A stretch of DNA of 50,714 nucleotides from Flavobacteriaceae bacterium. Lineage in GTDB: Bacteria; Bacteroidota; Bacteroidia; Flavobacteriales; Flavobacteriaceae. Under the pieces are notes generated by a model that was not told where the DNA came from, did no database searches, and saw only the letters and a list, made by a program, of their open reading frames with translations. Numbering within the stretch: the first letter of the stretch is position 1; each line of letters starts with the position of its first letter. Positions 25,047 to 33,784 of the stretch are shown here, one piece after another. A program made the position numbers and the translations under genes. The DNA lies in contig PKEA01000074.1 of assembly GCA_002862805.1 (NCBI GenBank), forward strand, positions 1 to 50,714, read 5' to 3'.

Positions 25047-25886
25047 TTATAAAATGTTTAGTTTAAAATTAAAATAACATTGAGCAAATAAACTTGCTTT
25101 TTGATAATCTGAAACTCTAATTCTAGTATTTTTAATTTCTGTTGAAGGCGTTTTCTTTAATTTTATTAATAATTTTTTATAGTAACGGTAAGCTGTGTAA
25201 ACTCCAAAACGTGCTTCAATAGGCAAGTTTTTTATTCCAACGAAAGCTGCTTCAAAATCACTCTCAATATCTTTAATTATTTCTTGTTTTGATTTTTCAT
25301 CTAATTGAGATAAATCGGTATTAGGAAAATAAGTTCGATTTAGTTCTTCAAAATCGGCTTTTAAATCTCTTAAGAAATTTACTTTTTGAAAAGCAGAACC
25401 TAAGCGCATTGCACTATCTTTAAGTTCGTTGTATTTTTTTGTATCACCTTTTACAAAAACTTGCAAACACATTAAACCTACAACATCTGCTGAACCATAA
25501 ATATATTCATTATATTCATCTGTGGTATGATATTCACTCTTATAAAGATCCATTTTCATGCTTTTCATAAAAGCAGTAATCAAGCTTTTAGGAATTTTAT
25601 ATTTATTTACAGTATGTTGAAATGCATTTAAAATTGGGTTTAAGCTTATTTTTTGTTCCAAAGCAAAATTTAAATCTTTTTGAAATCGGTCAAATAAAAA
25701 TTCCTTATCATAATCATGAAAACTATCTACAATTTCATCGGCAAAGCGAACAAAACCGTAAATATTGTATATATCTTGACGAATACTTGGTGCAAGCATT
25801 TTTACAGCTGATGAAAAAGAGGTGCTGTACATTTTAGTAACGTTTATACTACATTCGTTCGAAACTTGATCAAATAATGCTTTCAT
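25047..25886 (-). CDS. crtB: Phytoene synthase
   Basis: The 279-residue enzyme joins two geranylgeranyl diphosphates to form phytoene. The first Asp-rich motif is FVRFADEIVDSF and the second LRDLKADFEELNRTYFP. The segments YIYGSADVVGLMCLQVF and GSAFQKVNFLRDL match the squalene/phytoene synthase family. The length is slightly short of the 290-310 usual in proteobacteria but normal for flavobacteria as far as I recall. It lies 2 bases after crtI. Confidence 0.95.
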   Translation of the reverse strand: MKALFDQVSNECSINVTKMYSTSFSSAVKMLAPSIRQDIYNIYGFVRFADEIVDSFHDYDKEFLFDRFQKDLNFALEQKISLNPILNAFQHTVNKYKIPKSLITAFMKSMKMDLYKSEYHTTDEYNEYIYGSADVVGLMCLQVFVKGDTKKYNELKDSAMRLGSAFQKVNFLRDLKADFEELNRTYFPNTDLSQLDEKSKQEIIKDIESDFEAAFVGIKNLPIEARFGVYTAYRYYKKLLIKLKKTPSTEIKNTRIRVSDYQKASLFAQCYFNFKLNIL

Positions 25887-25888
25887 AA

Positions 25889-27349
25889 TTAATTGTATTT
25901 TTTGATTAATTCTGCTACTAATTTTCCTGATATCAAAGATGGTGGAACTCCTGGTCCAGGGACTGTTAATTGACCTGTAAAATATAAGTTTTTTACTTTT
26001 TTACTTTTTAATTTAGGTCTTAAAAATGCAGTTTGTAATAGAGTGTTTGCCATTCCGTAAGCATTTCCTTTATAAGAATTATAGTCTTTTACAAAATCAT
26101 TTACACAAAAGGACTCTTTAAATATAATATTATTTTTTACACTTTGAGTAGTTAATTTTTCAAATCGATCAATAATAATATTAAAATATTTTTCTCTTAT
26201 TTCTATAGTATCTTCAATTCCTGGTGCTAATGGAATTAAAAATATTCCAGCTTCTTTGTCTTCTGGAGCTGCGTTATTGTCGGTTTTTGAAGGAAAACTT
26301 GCATAAAATAAAGGTTCTTTAGGCCATTGTGGATTATCATAAATTTCTTCTGCATGATTATCAAATGATGTGTCAAAGAATAAACTATGATGTTCTACGT
26401 TTTTAATTTTTTTATCAAAGCCAACATAAAATAATAATGATGATGGAGCAAATACTTTTGATTCCCAATATTTTTCTGAATACTGTCTGTCTTTTTTATT
26501 TAATAAAGTTTCAGAATGATGATAATCAGCACCACTTAAAACAATATCACTTTTAATATATTCACCGTTACAAATGATTCCTGTTGCAGTTCCATTTTCG
26601 GTTATTATTTTTTCAATATTTGAATTCGTTTGAATTTGAACCCCAAATTCTTTAGCTAGTTTTTCCATAGCTAGAATAACCGAATACATTCCGTTTTTAG
26701 GGTGCCAAGTTCCTAATCCAAAATCGGCAAAATTCATAAAGTTGTAAAATGAAGGTGTATCGCTTGGTTTTGCTCCTAAGAATAGCACAGGAAATTCTAG
26801 AATTTTTACTAACTTTTCATTTTTAAATCGTTTTCTTATATCTTTAGAGATAGTACTAAAAAATAAATATGCTTTTTTTGCTGTTTCTAAAGTAATTAAC
26901 TCAAATATTGATTCTCCGGGTCTATACACAAGTTCTTCAATAGCAATTTTATAATTGCTTTGCGCTTCGCTCATGAACTTTCTTAATTCATTTCCACTTC
27001 CTTTTTCTTCTTTTTCAAAAGTTGCTATAATGGATTCTAAGTTATCTGAAATTGTTATGAATTCATTAATTCCAAAATAAACTTGGTATGCTGGAGAAAG
27101 TTTTAATAATTCATAATAATCTGAAGGTTTTTTATCAAAGTCGTTAAAAAAACGTTCAAAAACATCTGGCATCCAATACCATGTTGGACCTATGTCAAAG
27201 GTGAATCCCTCTTTTTTAAGTTGTCGAGCTCTTCCACCAATGGTATTATTTTTTTCATATACAGTTACTGTGTTGCCATCTTTAGCTAGATAGCAAGCTG
27301 CAGATAGTGCAGAAAATCCAGATCCTATTATTGAAATATTCTTATTCAC
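25889..27349 (-). CDS. crtI: Phytoene desaturase
   Basis: The 486-residue FAD-dependent enzyme converts phytoene to lycopene in four steps. The N-terminal dinucleotide-binding loop is GSGFSALSAACYLA with the distal Glu in VTVYEKNNTIGGRARQ. Then come FTFDIGPTWYWMPDVFE and the C-terminal bacterial-type signature NLYFTGQLTVPGPGVPPSLISG. The length is normal. It is the second gene of the operon, 2 bases after the regulator gene. Confidence 0.95.
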   Translation of the reverse strand: MNKNISIIGSGFSALSAACYLAKDGNTVTVYEKNNTIGGRARQLKKEGFTFDIGPTWYWMPDVFERFFNDFDKKPSDYYELLKLSPAYQVYFGINEFITISDNLESIIATFEKEEKGSGNELRKFMSEAQSNYKIAIEELVYRPGESIFELITLETAKKAYLFFSTISKDIRKRFKNEKLVKILEFPVLFLGAKPSDTPSFYNFMNFADFGLGTWHPKNGMYSVILAMEKLAKEFGVQIQTNSNIEKIITENGTATGIICNGEYIKSDIVLSGADYHHSETLLNKKDRQYSEKYWESKVFAPSSLLFYVGFDKKIKNVEHHSLFFDTSFDNHAEEIYDNPQWPKEPLFYASFPSKTDNNAAPEDKEAGIFLIPLAPGIEDTIEIREKYFNIIIDRFEKLTTQSVKNNIIFKESFCVNDFVKDYNSYKGNAYGMANTLLQTAFLRPKLKSKKVKNLYFTGQLTVPGPGVPPSLISGKLVAELIKKYN

Positions 27350-27351
27350 TA

Positions 27352-28254
27352 TTATTGTATTTGTTTTGTTAACTCTTCAATTGATTTAAAGGCGCTTATT
27401 TTTTTAGGTAGTTTACTTGTGTTAATATATTGTGTCATTCTACCAATTAAAAAAAGCTCATTATTATTATCTGTTAGAATTTCTTTTTCAAAATCTAATA
27501 TATATTGATCAATATTTTCTTGTAATGGTTCTACGGTTAAATAACTAACAAAAGTGATGTTGTTAAAAAATGTAGTAATGTCTTTTAAACTCTCTACAGG
27601 TACATTTTCACCTAGATAGATACATCTATAACCTTGAAGAAGTATTTCATAATTTAAATACATTAAACCAATTTCATGTATTTCATTCATAGGTAAGTAC
27701 AAAACAAAAACTTTATCGTTCTTTGTTGGTTCTAATATTTGAACTTTTTCTGTATTTACTTGGATTTTTTGTCTTAATAAATTACTAATAAAATGTTCAT
27801 GTGCTGGAGATATAGTTTTGGTTTGCCAAAGTAGACCTATTTCGTTCATTAATGGAATAAATACCTCAAAAAAAACTTCCCTGAAACTTTTTTCAGATAA
27901 TAAAGCATCATACGTTTTAAAAAATAAAGGTTGATCAAAATTCATCATTGCCATTTTAAATGAATTTATGGCATGATTTTTTGCAGTTTTTTCGGTAGTA
28001 ATTTTTTTTACTAATTCTGGAATTTCATTTTCATCTAATTTAGAAATTTTAGAAATTTTATATCCATAATCATGTAAAAGAACAATGTTTAGTAATTTTT
28101 GTAAATTATTAATGTCATAATATCTAATGTTAGAATCAGTACGCATTGGTTCAAGAGCATTGTATCTTTTCTCCCATATTCTAATTGTGTGAGCTTTTAT
28201 ACCTGAAAGGTTTTCTAAATCTTTTATGCTGAATATATTTTTAACATTGTTCAT
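27352..28254 (-). CDS. MerR-family regulator with cobalamin-binding domain (CarH/LitR-like photosensor)
   Basis: Starting at the ATG at 28254 (an upstream ATG at 28278 lies in the putative promoter), the 300-residue protein has three parts. Residues 7-75 are a MerR DNA-binding domain (FSIKDLENLSGIKAHTIRIWEKRY). Residues about 95-170 form a four-helix cap with W143-x9-E153-H154, the motif that contacts the upper ligand of adenosylcobalamin in CarH. Residues about 180-270 form a Rossmann-type B12-binding domain with E191-x-H193-xx-G196, where His193 would be the lower axial ligand. In CarH proteins light breaks the cobalt-carbon bond, the tetramer falls apart and carotenoid genes are derepressed. 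This gene heads the crtI-crtB-crtZ operon and faces crtY, the expected targets. Light sensing here is inferred from motifs and position. Confidence 0.88.
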   Translation of the reverse strand: MNNVKNIFSIKDLENLSGIKAHTIRIWEKRYNALEPMRTDSNIRYYDINNLQKLLNIVLLHDYGYKISKISKLDENEIPELVKKITTEKTAKNHAINSFKMAMMNFDQPLFFKTYDALLSEKSFREVFFEVFIPLMNEIGLLWQTKTISPAHEHFISNLLRQKIQVNTEKVQILEPTKNDKVFVLYLPMNEIHEIGLMYLNYEILLQGYRCIYLGENVPVESLKDITTFFNNITFVSYLTVEPLQENIDQYILDFEKEILTDNNNELFLIGRMTQYINTSKLPKKISAFKSIEELTKQIQ

Positions 28255-28275
28255 CTTTTCTGTAAATTTGTTAAA

Positions 28276-28366
28276 CAAAAGTAAATAATTTTATTTTAAA
28301 ACGATTGTTTTTTTGAAATTAATTTTGTTTTAAAACTATTGTTATCCTTTTTTAACTTTATTTTTG
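28276..28366. promoter_or_regulatory. Divergent crt promoters with direct-repeat operator
   Basis: The gap between the regulator and crtY holds two 16-bp direct repeats, TTTTAAAACGATTGTT (28294-28309) and TTTTAAAACTATTGTT (28328-28343), which match at 15 of 16 bases and start 34 bases apart. On the minus strand TACTTTTG (complement of 28276-28283) is a -7 box for the regulator operon. On the plus strand TATTTTTG (28359-28366) is a -7 box for crtY, with TTG 17 bases upstream inside the second repeat. A repressor bound to the repeats would cover both promoters. Confidence 0.65.
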
Positions 28367-28373
28367 TTTAGTT

Positions 28374-29516
28374 ATGACTTATGATTATACTTTTTCAGGA
28401 TTAGGTTTGTCTACTATTTTAGTTTTAAACGAAATGTTTGAAAATAACTTATTAGAAGGTAAACGTATTTTAATTATTGAACCAAATGAATTAGCTAAAG
28501 ATGAAAAAACATGGTGTTATTGGGAAGGTGATATAGGGAAATTTGATAATTATATAAATGCAAAGTGGAATAGTGCGCTATTTAAAAATGAAAATAACTC
28601 TATTAATTGCCTGAATGAAAGATTAGTTTATAAACAAATTTCATCAACTCAATTTATTGAAAACTTGTTTAATAAGCTAGTTTTAAATGTTAGTTTAACC
28701 TTAAAAAAAGAAACGTTTGTCTCGTTTAAATCTAACGATTTGGAAGTTGAAATTGTAACGGATAAGAATTCATATAATTCAGAATATTTCTTTTCTAGTG
28801 TTTTGGTAAATAGTAACTATAAATCAAGTTTAAAATATCCCTTGTTGAATCAGCATTTTATTGGTTGGTTTGTAGAAACTAAAGATCCTTTTTTCGATCC
28901 TGAAAAAGCTACTTTCATGGATTTTAGCGTTAATCAAAAACAAAACACTCGTTTTATGTATGTTTTGCCTTTTTCAAAAAATAAAGCATTGATTGAATAT
29001 ACTTTGTTTTCTAAAGATTTATTAGCAGAAGAAGAGTACGAACATGAAATTGAATTATACATGAGTAAAATGGGAATAACGGATTATTCTATATTAAAAA
29101 AAGAACAAGGAAATATTCCTATGACAGTTTTTCCTTTTTGGAAAAATAATGAAAAAAGAGTTTTGTTTATTGGAACTGCTGGTGGCTGGACAAAAGCAAG
29201 TACAGGTTATACTTTTCAAAATTCAGTCAAAAAAGCAGAAGAAGTGGTTTCTTTTTTAAAGAAAGGAAATGTAGATTTTAAGAATTTCCATAAATGGAAC
29301 AAGTTTACTTTCTACGATTCCTTGTTTGTAGATGTTTTATACACCAATAATAGTTTAGGTAAAGAAATATTTTCTAGTATGTTTACGAAAGTAAATCCGA
29401 ATTTAATTTTAAAATTTTTAGATGAAAAGACAAACTTATATGAAGATTTTAAAATTATTTTAGCTTGTCCTAAATTACCTTTTTTAAAGGCTTTGTTTAA
29501 AAAGATAATAAAATAA
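28374..29516 (+). CDS. crtY: Lycopene beta-cyclase
   Basis: The 380-residue protein matches the CrtY family. It has an N-terminal FAD/NAD-binding region (YDYTFSGLGLSTILVL followed by ILIIEPNELAKDEKTWCYW), the segment LIEYTLFSKDLL, and the conserved IGTAGGWTKASTGYTFQNS near residue 265. It closes beta-ionone rings on both ends of lycopene to give beta-carotene, which CrtZ then hydroxylates. It is transcribed away from the operon that makes lycopene. It ends normally just before the mobile element. Confidence 0.93.
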   Translation: MTYDYTFSGLGLSTILVLNEMFENNLLEGKRILIIEPNELAKDEKTWCYWEGDIGKFDNYINAKWNSALFKNENNSINCLNERLVYKQISSTQFIENLFNKLVLNVSLTLKKETFVSFKSNDLEVEIVTDKNSYNSEYFFSSVLVNSNYKSSLKYPLLNQHFIGWFVETKDPFFDPEKATFMDFSVNQKQNTRFMYVLPFSKNKALIEYTLFSKDLLAEEEYEHEIELYMSKMGITDYSILKKEQGNIPMTVFPFWKNNEKRVLFIGTAGGWTKASTGYTFQNSVKKAEEVVSFLKKGNVDFKNFHKWNKFTFYDSLFVDVLYTNNSLGKEIFSSMFTKVNPNLILKFLDEKTNLYEDFKIILACPKLPFLKALFKKIIK

Positions 29517-29712
29517 GTGACCATGGAGGGAACTAACCCCGTGTATTTTAACGGAAACGAACGGAACTATATGAATCTGTAAAGTATTGATTTTATTAGT
29601 TTTATTGGATTTTAATAATTTTTTGGTTCTATTTTATTTATAGAAATTCACTTTATGTTTAGTAAATGTTTAGTAGATTATTTTTATATTTGATTAATCA
29701 AAAATAAATCAA
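29517..29712. promoter_or_regulatory. Left junction of mobile element and integrase control region
   Basis: A GC-richer patch at 29519-29568 follows the crtY stop; it contains repeated ACGGAA motifs and may hold the attachment core. Closer to the integrase, GTTTAGTAAAT (29657-29667) and GTTTAGTAGAT (29668-29678) are adjacent 11-bp direct repeats. TATATTTG (29685-29692) is a likely -7 box, and the palindrome TTGATTAATCAA (29690-29701) overlaps it. The repeats are plausible integrase or excisionase binding sites. The exact left end cannot be set without the right end. Confidence 0.45.
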
Positions 29713-31017
29713 ATGGCGACTTTAAAATTTATATTACAAAGTAAAGGTGAAAATTCAAATATATATGCTCGTTATTCTTTAGGGCGAGGAAAACTATTTT
29801 TTAGAAAGACAGGCTTTGTAATTGATTATAAAGACTGGAACGAAAAAAAAGGACAAGCTATACAGCGAAATGATACTTTAAAAAATATAAATTCTAAATT
29901 AGATAAATTAGCAGTTTTTATTAATGATGCTTTTAATGCTTCTGTAAGCGGTGGAATAATTATAACAGGTGAGTGGTTACAGCTTCAAATAGATGTTTAT
30001 AATAACAAAATTCAAGTTGTTGAATTAGATGTTTTGACAAATTATATTCAAAAGTATATTGACGATGCGCCTTATAAGCAAAATCAAAAGAAAGAACTTG
30101 GATTAAGTGCTGGAAGAATTTCAAACATTAAGCTTTTTAAGAGTACCATTTCACGCTATCAAGAAGAAAAATTTGGAGGTAAAAGCATTTTGATTAAAAA
30201 TATTGATTTAAAATTTATTGAAGAATATAAATTTTGGCTATTTAGTAAAGGTTATTCAACAAACTATGTAGGTAAAAATATTGCTAATATTAGAACAATT
30301 TGTCTTGATGCTTCAAGAAACGATATTGAAACTTCATCGCAAATAAAAAATATTAAAGGACTTTCTGAAAGTAAACCACCTGAACAAATTGTTTACTTAA
30401 GTGAAGAGGAACAGGAACAGATTAAAAATACAGAATTAAAGCGTGAAGCGTTAAAAAATGCAAGAAAATGGCTTTTATTAGGTTGCCTAATTGGGCAACG
30501 AGGCGGAGATTTACTTAGTATTACAGATAAAAATGTAAAAGATATTAACGGAATTAAAATAATTGAATTAAAACAGAAAAAAACGGGTAAACTAGTTGCA
30601 ATCCCTTTACTTCCCGAAGCACTTGAATTATTAGAATGCGGTTTCCCTTATAAAATTTCATTAACTAAATTTAATGAATATTTGAAAGATGTTTGTGAAG
30701 AGGCTGGTATAATTAAACCTACAATTGGGCGTAAAAAAGAAAATAATAATTCACCAACTATAAAAAAAGAGTTTAAAAAGTATGAATTGATAAGCTCACA
30801 CGTTTGCAGGCGATCTTTTGCTACAAATTTTTATGGACGTATTCCAACACCTATTTTAATGAATATTACAGCCCATGGAACAGAAAAAGTATTTCTTAAA
30901 TATATTGGTAAAACCACATACGATAATGCGTATCAAATGTTGGAATATTTTAGTAAATTAGCTCCTAGAGCTAAGAAAGCACAAATGGAAGTAATACATA
31001 ATACAGGTACCGAGTAA
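29713..31017 (+). CDS. int: Tyrosine recombinase (integrase) of a Bacteroidota mobile element
   Basis: The 434-residue protein has an N-terminal arm-binding region (ARYSLGRGKLFFRKTGFVIDYKDWNEKKGQ), a SAM-like core-binding domain (about 105-215), and a catalytic domain. The active-site residues are R263 (in LIGQRGGDLL), the Lys of the KKTGKLVAIPL hairpin, H363-xx-R366 (SSHVCRRSF), H388 (TAHGTEK) and the nucleophile Y397 (FLKYIG), with the usual spacing between the last His and Tyr. It should integrate and excise the element next to crtY. The following gene starts 11 bases later. Confidence 0.95.
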   Translation: MATLKFILQSKGENSNIYARYSLGRGKLFFRKTGFVIDYKDWNEKKGQAIQRNDTLKNINSKLDKLAVFINDAFNASVSGGIIITGEWLQLQIDVYNNKIQVVELDVLTNYIQKYIDDAPYKQNQKKELGLSAGRISNIKLFKSTISRYQEEKFGGKSILIKNIDLKFIEEYKFWLFSKGYSTNYVGKNIANIRTICLDASRNDIETSSQIKNIKGLSESKPPEQIVYLSEEEQEQIKNTELKREALKNARKWLLLGCLIGQRGGDLLSITDKNVKDINGIKIIELKQKKTGKLVAIPLLPEALELLECGFPYKISLTKFNEYLKDVCEEAGIIKPTIGRKKENNNSPTIKKEFKKYELISSHVCRRSFATNFYGRIPTPILMNITAHGTEKVFLKYIGKTTYDNAYQMLEYFSKLAPRAKKAQMEVIHNTGTE

Positions 31018-31028
31018 AATTTAATTAA

Positions 31029-31976
31029 ATGACAGGTTTAGATGTTTTTAAGACAAAAGTAGAGGAACTTTTGAAATTCCACTTTTCAGTAAGTTATTTT
31101 TTTCATATTCTTAATTCGAAAGAAGCTGGTGATTTGGGATATGCCTTATACGCTAATGAAGAAAGATATCATGAGAGAGTAAACAAGTTATTCATTTTAA
31201 AAGATGAAAATAGCCCAGAACTAGAAGGTGATATAGTTAAGGTTTTAAGTTTATTTAATAAGGAATTTCTTGATTTATATAAGCTAAGTCATAAAAATAA
31301 TTTTTTTTACATTTTTTGTAGTAGTGAAGTCTACAAAGCTAATTTTGAAAATTATTATTTGTCTTATAAAGAAGAAAGAGTAGATGTTAATTTAATAGAA
31401 TTTATTGTTAGACAATTAACTATGTTAACCCGTGATTTCTTTGTAATCAAAGATCAGGAATACCTGAATACAGAAAATAATAGTTTAGTCAAGCTCACCT
31501 ACGAAAAAAAAATAGCTTTTTTAAAGGATAAAGCTAAAGGGTTGGGTTATATTATTTTGCAAACTGATGAAGAAACAAGTTTAAACAAACCTTATTACTT
31601 TACTTATTACAAGATTGATGCTAAAATCGAAGATTTGCCTAATTTAACCGTTTTGCCTAGTAAGGATAACTCGCAGCCAAAAACCAATAATTTTGACCCG
31701 AATCACTTTAATGAAAGAAGTTATGATTTGTTCCTTTATTTAGTAGAGAATTACTTAAAAGATGGAAAAATTAAATATCTTAATATTTACGAATATATGA
31801 GAAAGGAAATTGATAAAGAAAATTTCATGTTTAGATTTACACAAAAAACATACACAAAATTTATTTTATCAAAATATGGTATTGAATTAAAAAAATTCAA
31901 GGTTGCAGATTTCCTTTATAAAGATGAAGAAAAAAGTGTTTTACGTTCACATGAACAGCGATTTAACGGTCGATAA
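31029..31976 (+). CDS. Mobile-element protein of unknown function
   Basis: The 315-residue product is almost entirely helical, hydrophilic and Lys/Glu/Tyr-rich, with no signal peptide or membrane helix. I considered the RteC family, which often follows integrase genes in Bacteroides elements, but the characteristic RteC segments are absent. The C-terminal part (NIYEYMRKEIDKENFMFRFTQKTYTKFILSKYGIELKKF) is basic and could bind nucleic acid. It is co-oriented with the integrase gene and separated by 11 bases. The iteron cluster follows directly after its stop. Confidence 0.65.
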   Translation: MTGLDVFKTKVEELLKFHFSVSYFFHILNSKEAGDLGYALYANEERYHERVNKLFILKDENSPELEGDIVKVLSLFNKEFLDLYKLSHKNNFFYIFCSSEVYKANFENYYLSYKEERVDVNLIEFIVRQLTMLTRDFFVIKDQEYLNTENNSLVKLTYEKKIAFLKDKAKGLGYIILQTDEETSLNKPYYFTYYKIDAKIEDLPNLTVLPSKDNSQPKTNNFDPNHFNERSYDLFLYLVENYLKDGKIKYLNIYEYMRKEIDKENFMFRFTQKTYTKFILSKYGIELKKFKVADFLYKDEEKSVLRSHEQRFNGR

Positions 31977-31990
31977 TTCAAATTAATTCA

Positions 31991-32034
31991 TTATACCTAA
32001 TTTATACCTAATTTATACCTAATTTATACCTAAT
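31991..32034 (+). repeat. Four perfect 11-bp iterons
   Basis: TTATACCTAAT occurs four times head to tail with no mismatch (31991, 32002, 32013 and 32024). The 11-bp period places each copy on the same DNA face. The block lies about 60 bases upstream of a small helix-turn-helix gene and is followed by a short inverted repeat (TACTTC / GAAGTA) next to its start codon. This suggests binding sites for excision, replication or autoregulation. Confidence 0.75.
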
Positions 32035-32096
32035 TGACCCCTTTTTTTAGCCACTAATGCGCGGGTATTATTGTACTTCACTTTAATACGAAGTAT

Positions 32097-32372
32097 ATGA
32101 ATACTCAAATTTATTTAAACGGAATTACTCTTAAACAATTAGCAGAAGAGTTAAAACCTTTGTTGGTAGACTTAATACCAGCAAAAAAAGAAGAAATCGA
32201 ACTCGAATCCGAATTTGTTACACGAGAGGAAGTTTGTAAAATGCTTTCGTTCAACAAAACAAGTCTTTGGAAGCACACTAAAAGTGGTCGACTAAAATCC
32301 TATGGTATAGGAAATCGTGTTTTGTACAAACGTTCCGAAGTTCTTGAAGCAGTAAAACCTATTAATCATTAA
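32097..32372 (+). CDS. Helix-turn-helix protein, excisionase-like
   Basis: The 91-residue protein has a C-terminal MerR/excisionase-type winged helix (about 42-85): FVTREEVCKMLSFNKTSLWKHTKSGRLKSYGIGNRVLYKRSEV. This is the pattern of DNA-binding proteins that accompany Bacteroidota integrases and guide excision or regulate transfer. The N-terminal 40 residues are helical. It lies downstream of the four iterons, which are its most likely binding sites, and 4 bases upstream of the DUF3987 gene. Confidence 0.82.
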   Translation: MNTQIYLNGITLKQLAEELKPLLVDLIPAKKEEIELESEFVTREEVCKMLSFNKTSLWKHTKSGRLKSYGIGNRVLYKRSEVLEAVKPINH

Positions 32373-32376
32373 TATT

Positions 32377-33753
32377 ATGAATAATAGTAATCTACAAAAC
32401 TCACAGTTAAGTGATGTTATTGAAAACGCAATGAAAAGCGAAGTATTTTCTCAAATTAATCCTTTTCCAATTGACGCATTTCCTTTACTTTTTAAAGACC
32501 TAATTTTGGATTTGCAAAAGTCTTTAAATTACTCTCACGACTACACAGGTACTGCAATTTTAACAGCAATAGCAACAGCAATTGGAACAACTGTAAAGGT
32601 TAAGGTTAAGAGTAATTGGTTTGAATATGGTTCGCTTTATTCTTGTATTTTGGGAAATGCAGGAGCAAATAAAAGCCATCCAATTAGTACAGTATTCGGT
32701 GTTATAAAAGATATTGATAAAGCAAATCACGATTTATACGCAGAAAAATATCAAGAATATTTGGCTTACCAAAAACTCAACAAAAAAGAAAAGGTAAATG
32801 CAACATTTGTATCGTTACCAATACTAACAAAAAGCATATTGACAAATTTTACTCCTGAAGTTTTAAACAAAAGGCTTAACGAGAATTTGAGAGGTTGCAC
32901 GGTTTTTAGTGATGAATTGGCAACCTTTTTTGATGGAATGAATAACTACTCGAAAGGCGACCAAATAAGTGTATATCTTTCGTTTTGGAGTAATCAATCA
33001 ACTACGATAGATAGAATAGGCGAACCTATTCCATTATTTATAAAAAATCCCTATTTGTGTATTATTGGAGGGTTGCAACCTAGAATGTTAAGCAAAGCAT
33101 TTCCAGTCCACAAATTAAATAATGGTTTTTTTCAAAGATTTTTATTTGCTTTTCCTGAATCTACTTTTAAACAGCCTATAAACGACAATGAAAGTGATGA
33201 AATTATTTTTGATGAGTATAAGGAATTTATTAAAAATTACTTTGAAAAAACAAACGTTAAAGAATTTAACGGTAATATTGAAAGCAGAATTTTAAAATGG
33301 ACTCCAGATGCAAAAGCTTTTTTTTATCAATGGCAATCAGAGAATTGTGATTTAGTCAATGAGTATCAGAACAACATTAAAGGCGAAATAGTATCAAAGT
33401 ATGATAGTCATTTTATTCGATTGTCTTTATTGCTTCAAATGATGGAAGATCCAGATAGCGAATATATTGGGATTAGAGCAGTACAAGGTGCAAAAAAATT
33501 GTGTGTTTATTATATGAATTGTGCTTTCAAAGTTTTAGCAATTATACAAAATCCTATGGAATATTTGGAAACATTGCCAGAAAATAAAAAAGCATTTTAC
33601 AAAGACATACAACATAAATTTTCAACCGCCGAAGCTGTAGCGCAGGGATTGAGATATGATTTTCAAGAAAGAAGAGTTAAAGAATTTTTAAATGATACTA
33701 TTTTGTTTAAAAAGGTAAAACATGGAATCTATGAAAAAACACTTAAATCTTAA
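32377..33753 (+). CDS. DUF3987 family protein (mobile-element ATPase)
   Basis: The 458-residue protein matches DUF3987. YTGTAILTAIATAIG leads into a strand and the phosphate-binding-like loop LGNAGANKSH (residues 92-101), followed by CTVFSDELATFFDGMNNY (Walker B-like acidic residues). Then comes GGLQPRMLSKAF, typical of this helicase/primase-associated family. Such proteins are found beside primase-like genes in Bacteroidota plasmids and integrative elements and probably help to start replication of the excised element. The next gene encodes a primase-like protein after a 111-base gap. Confidence 0.85.
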   Translation: MNNSNLQNSQLSDVIENAMKSEVFSQINPFPIDAFPLLFKDLILDLQKSLNYSHDYTGTAILTAIATAIGTTVKVKVKSNWFEYGSLYSCILGNAGANKSHPISTVFGVIKDIDKANHDLYAEKYQEYLAYQKLNKKEKVNATFVSLPILTKSILTNFTPEVLNKRLNENLRGCTVFSDELATFFDGMNNYSKGDQISVYLSFWSNQSTTIDRIGEPIPLFIKNPYLCIIGGLQPRMLSKAFPVHKLNNGFFQRFLFAFPESTFKQPINDNESDEIIFDEYKEFIKNYFEKTNVKEFNGNIESRILKWTPDAKAFFYQWQSENCDLVNEYQNNIKGEIVSKYDSHFIRLSLLLQMMEDPDSEYIGIRAVQGAKKLCVYYMNCAFKVLAIIQNPMEYLETLPENKKAFYKDIQHKFSTAEAVAQGLRYDFQERRVKEFLNDTILFKKVKHGIYEKTLKS

Positions 33754-33784
33754 AAAAAATATAAGCCTAACTATAAATGCACTT

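Noticed and set aside
29517..29580. GC-richer patch after crtY considered as a tRNA 3' end used as an attachment site
   Set aside because: No T-arm sequence or acceptor stem could be recognised on either strand.
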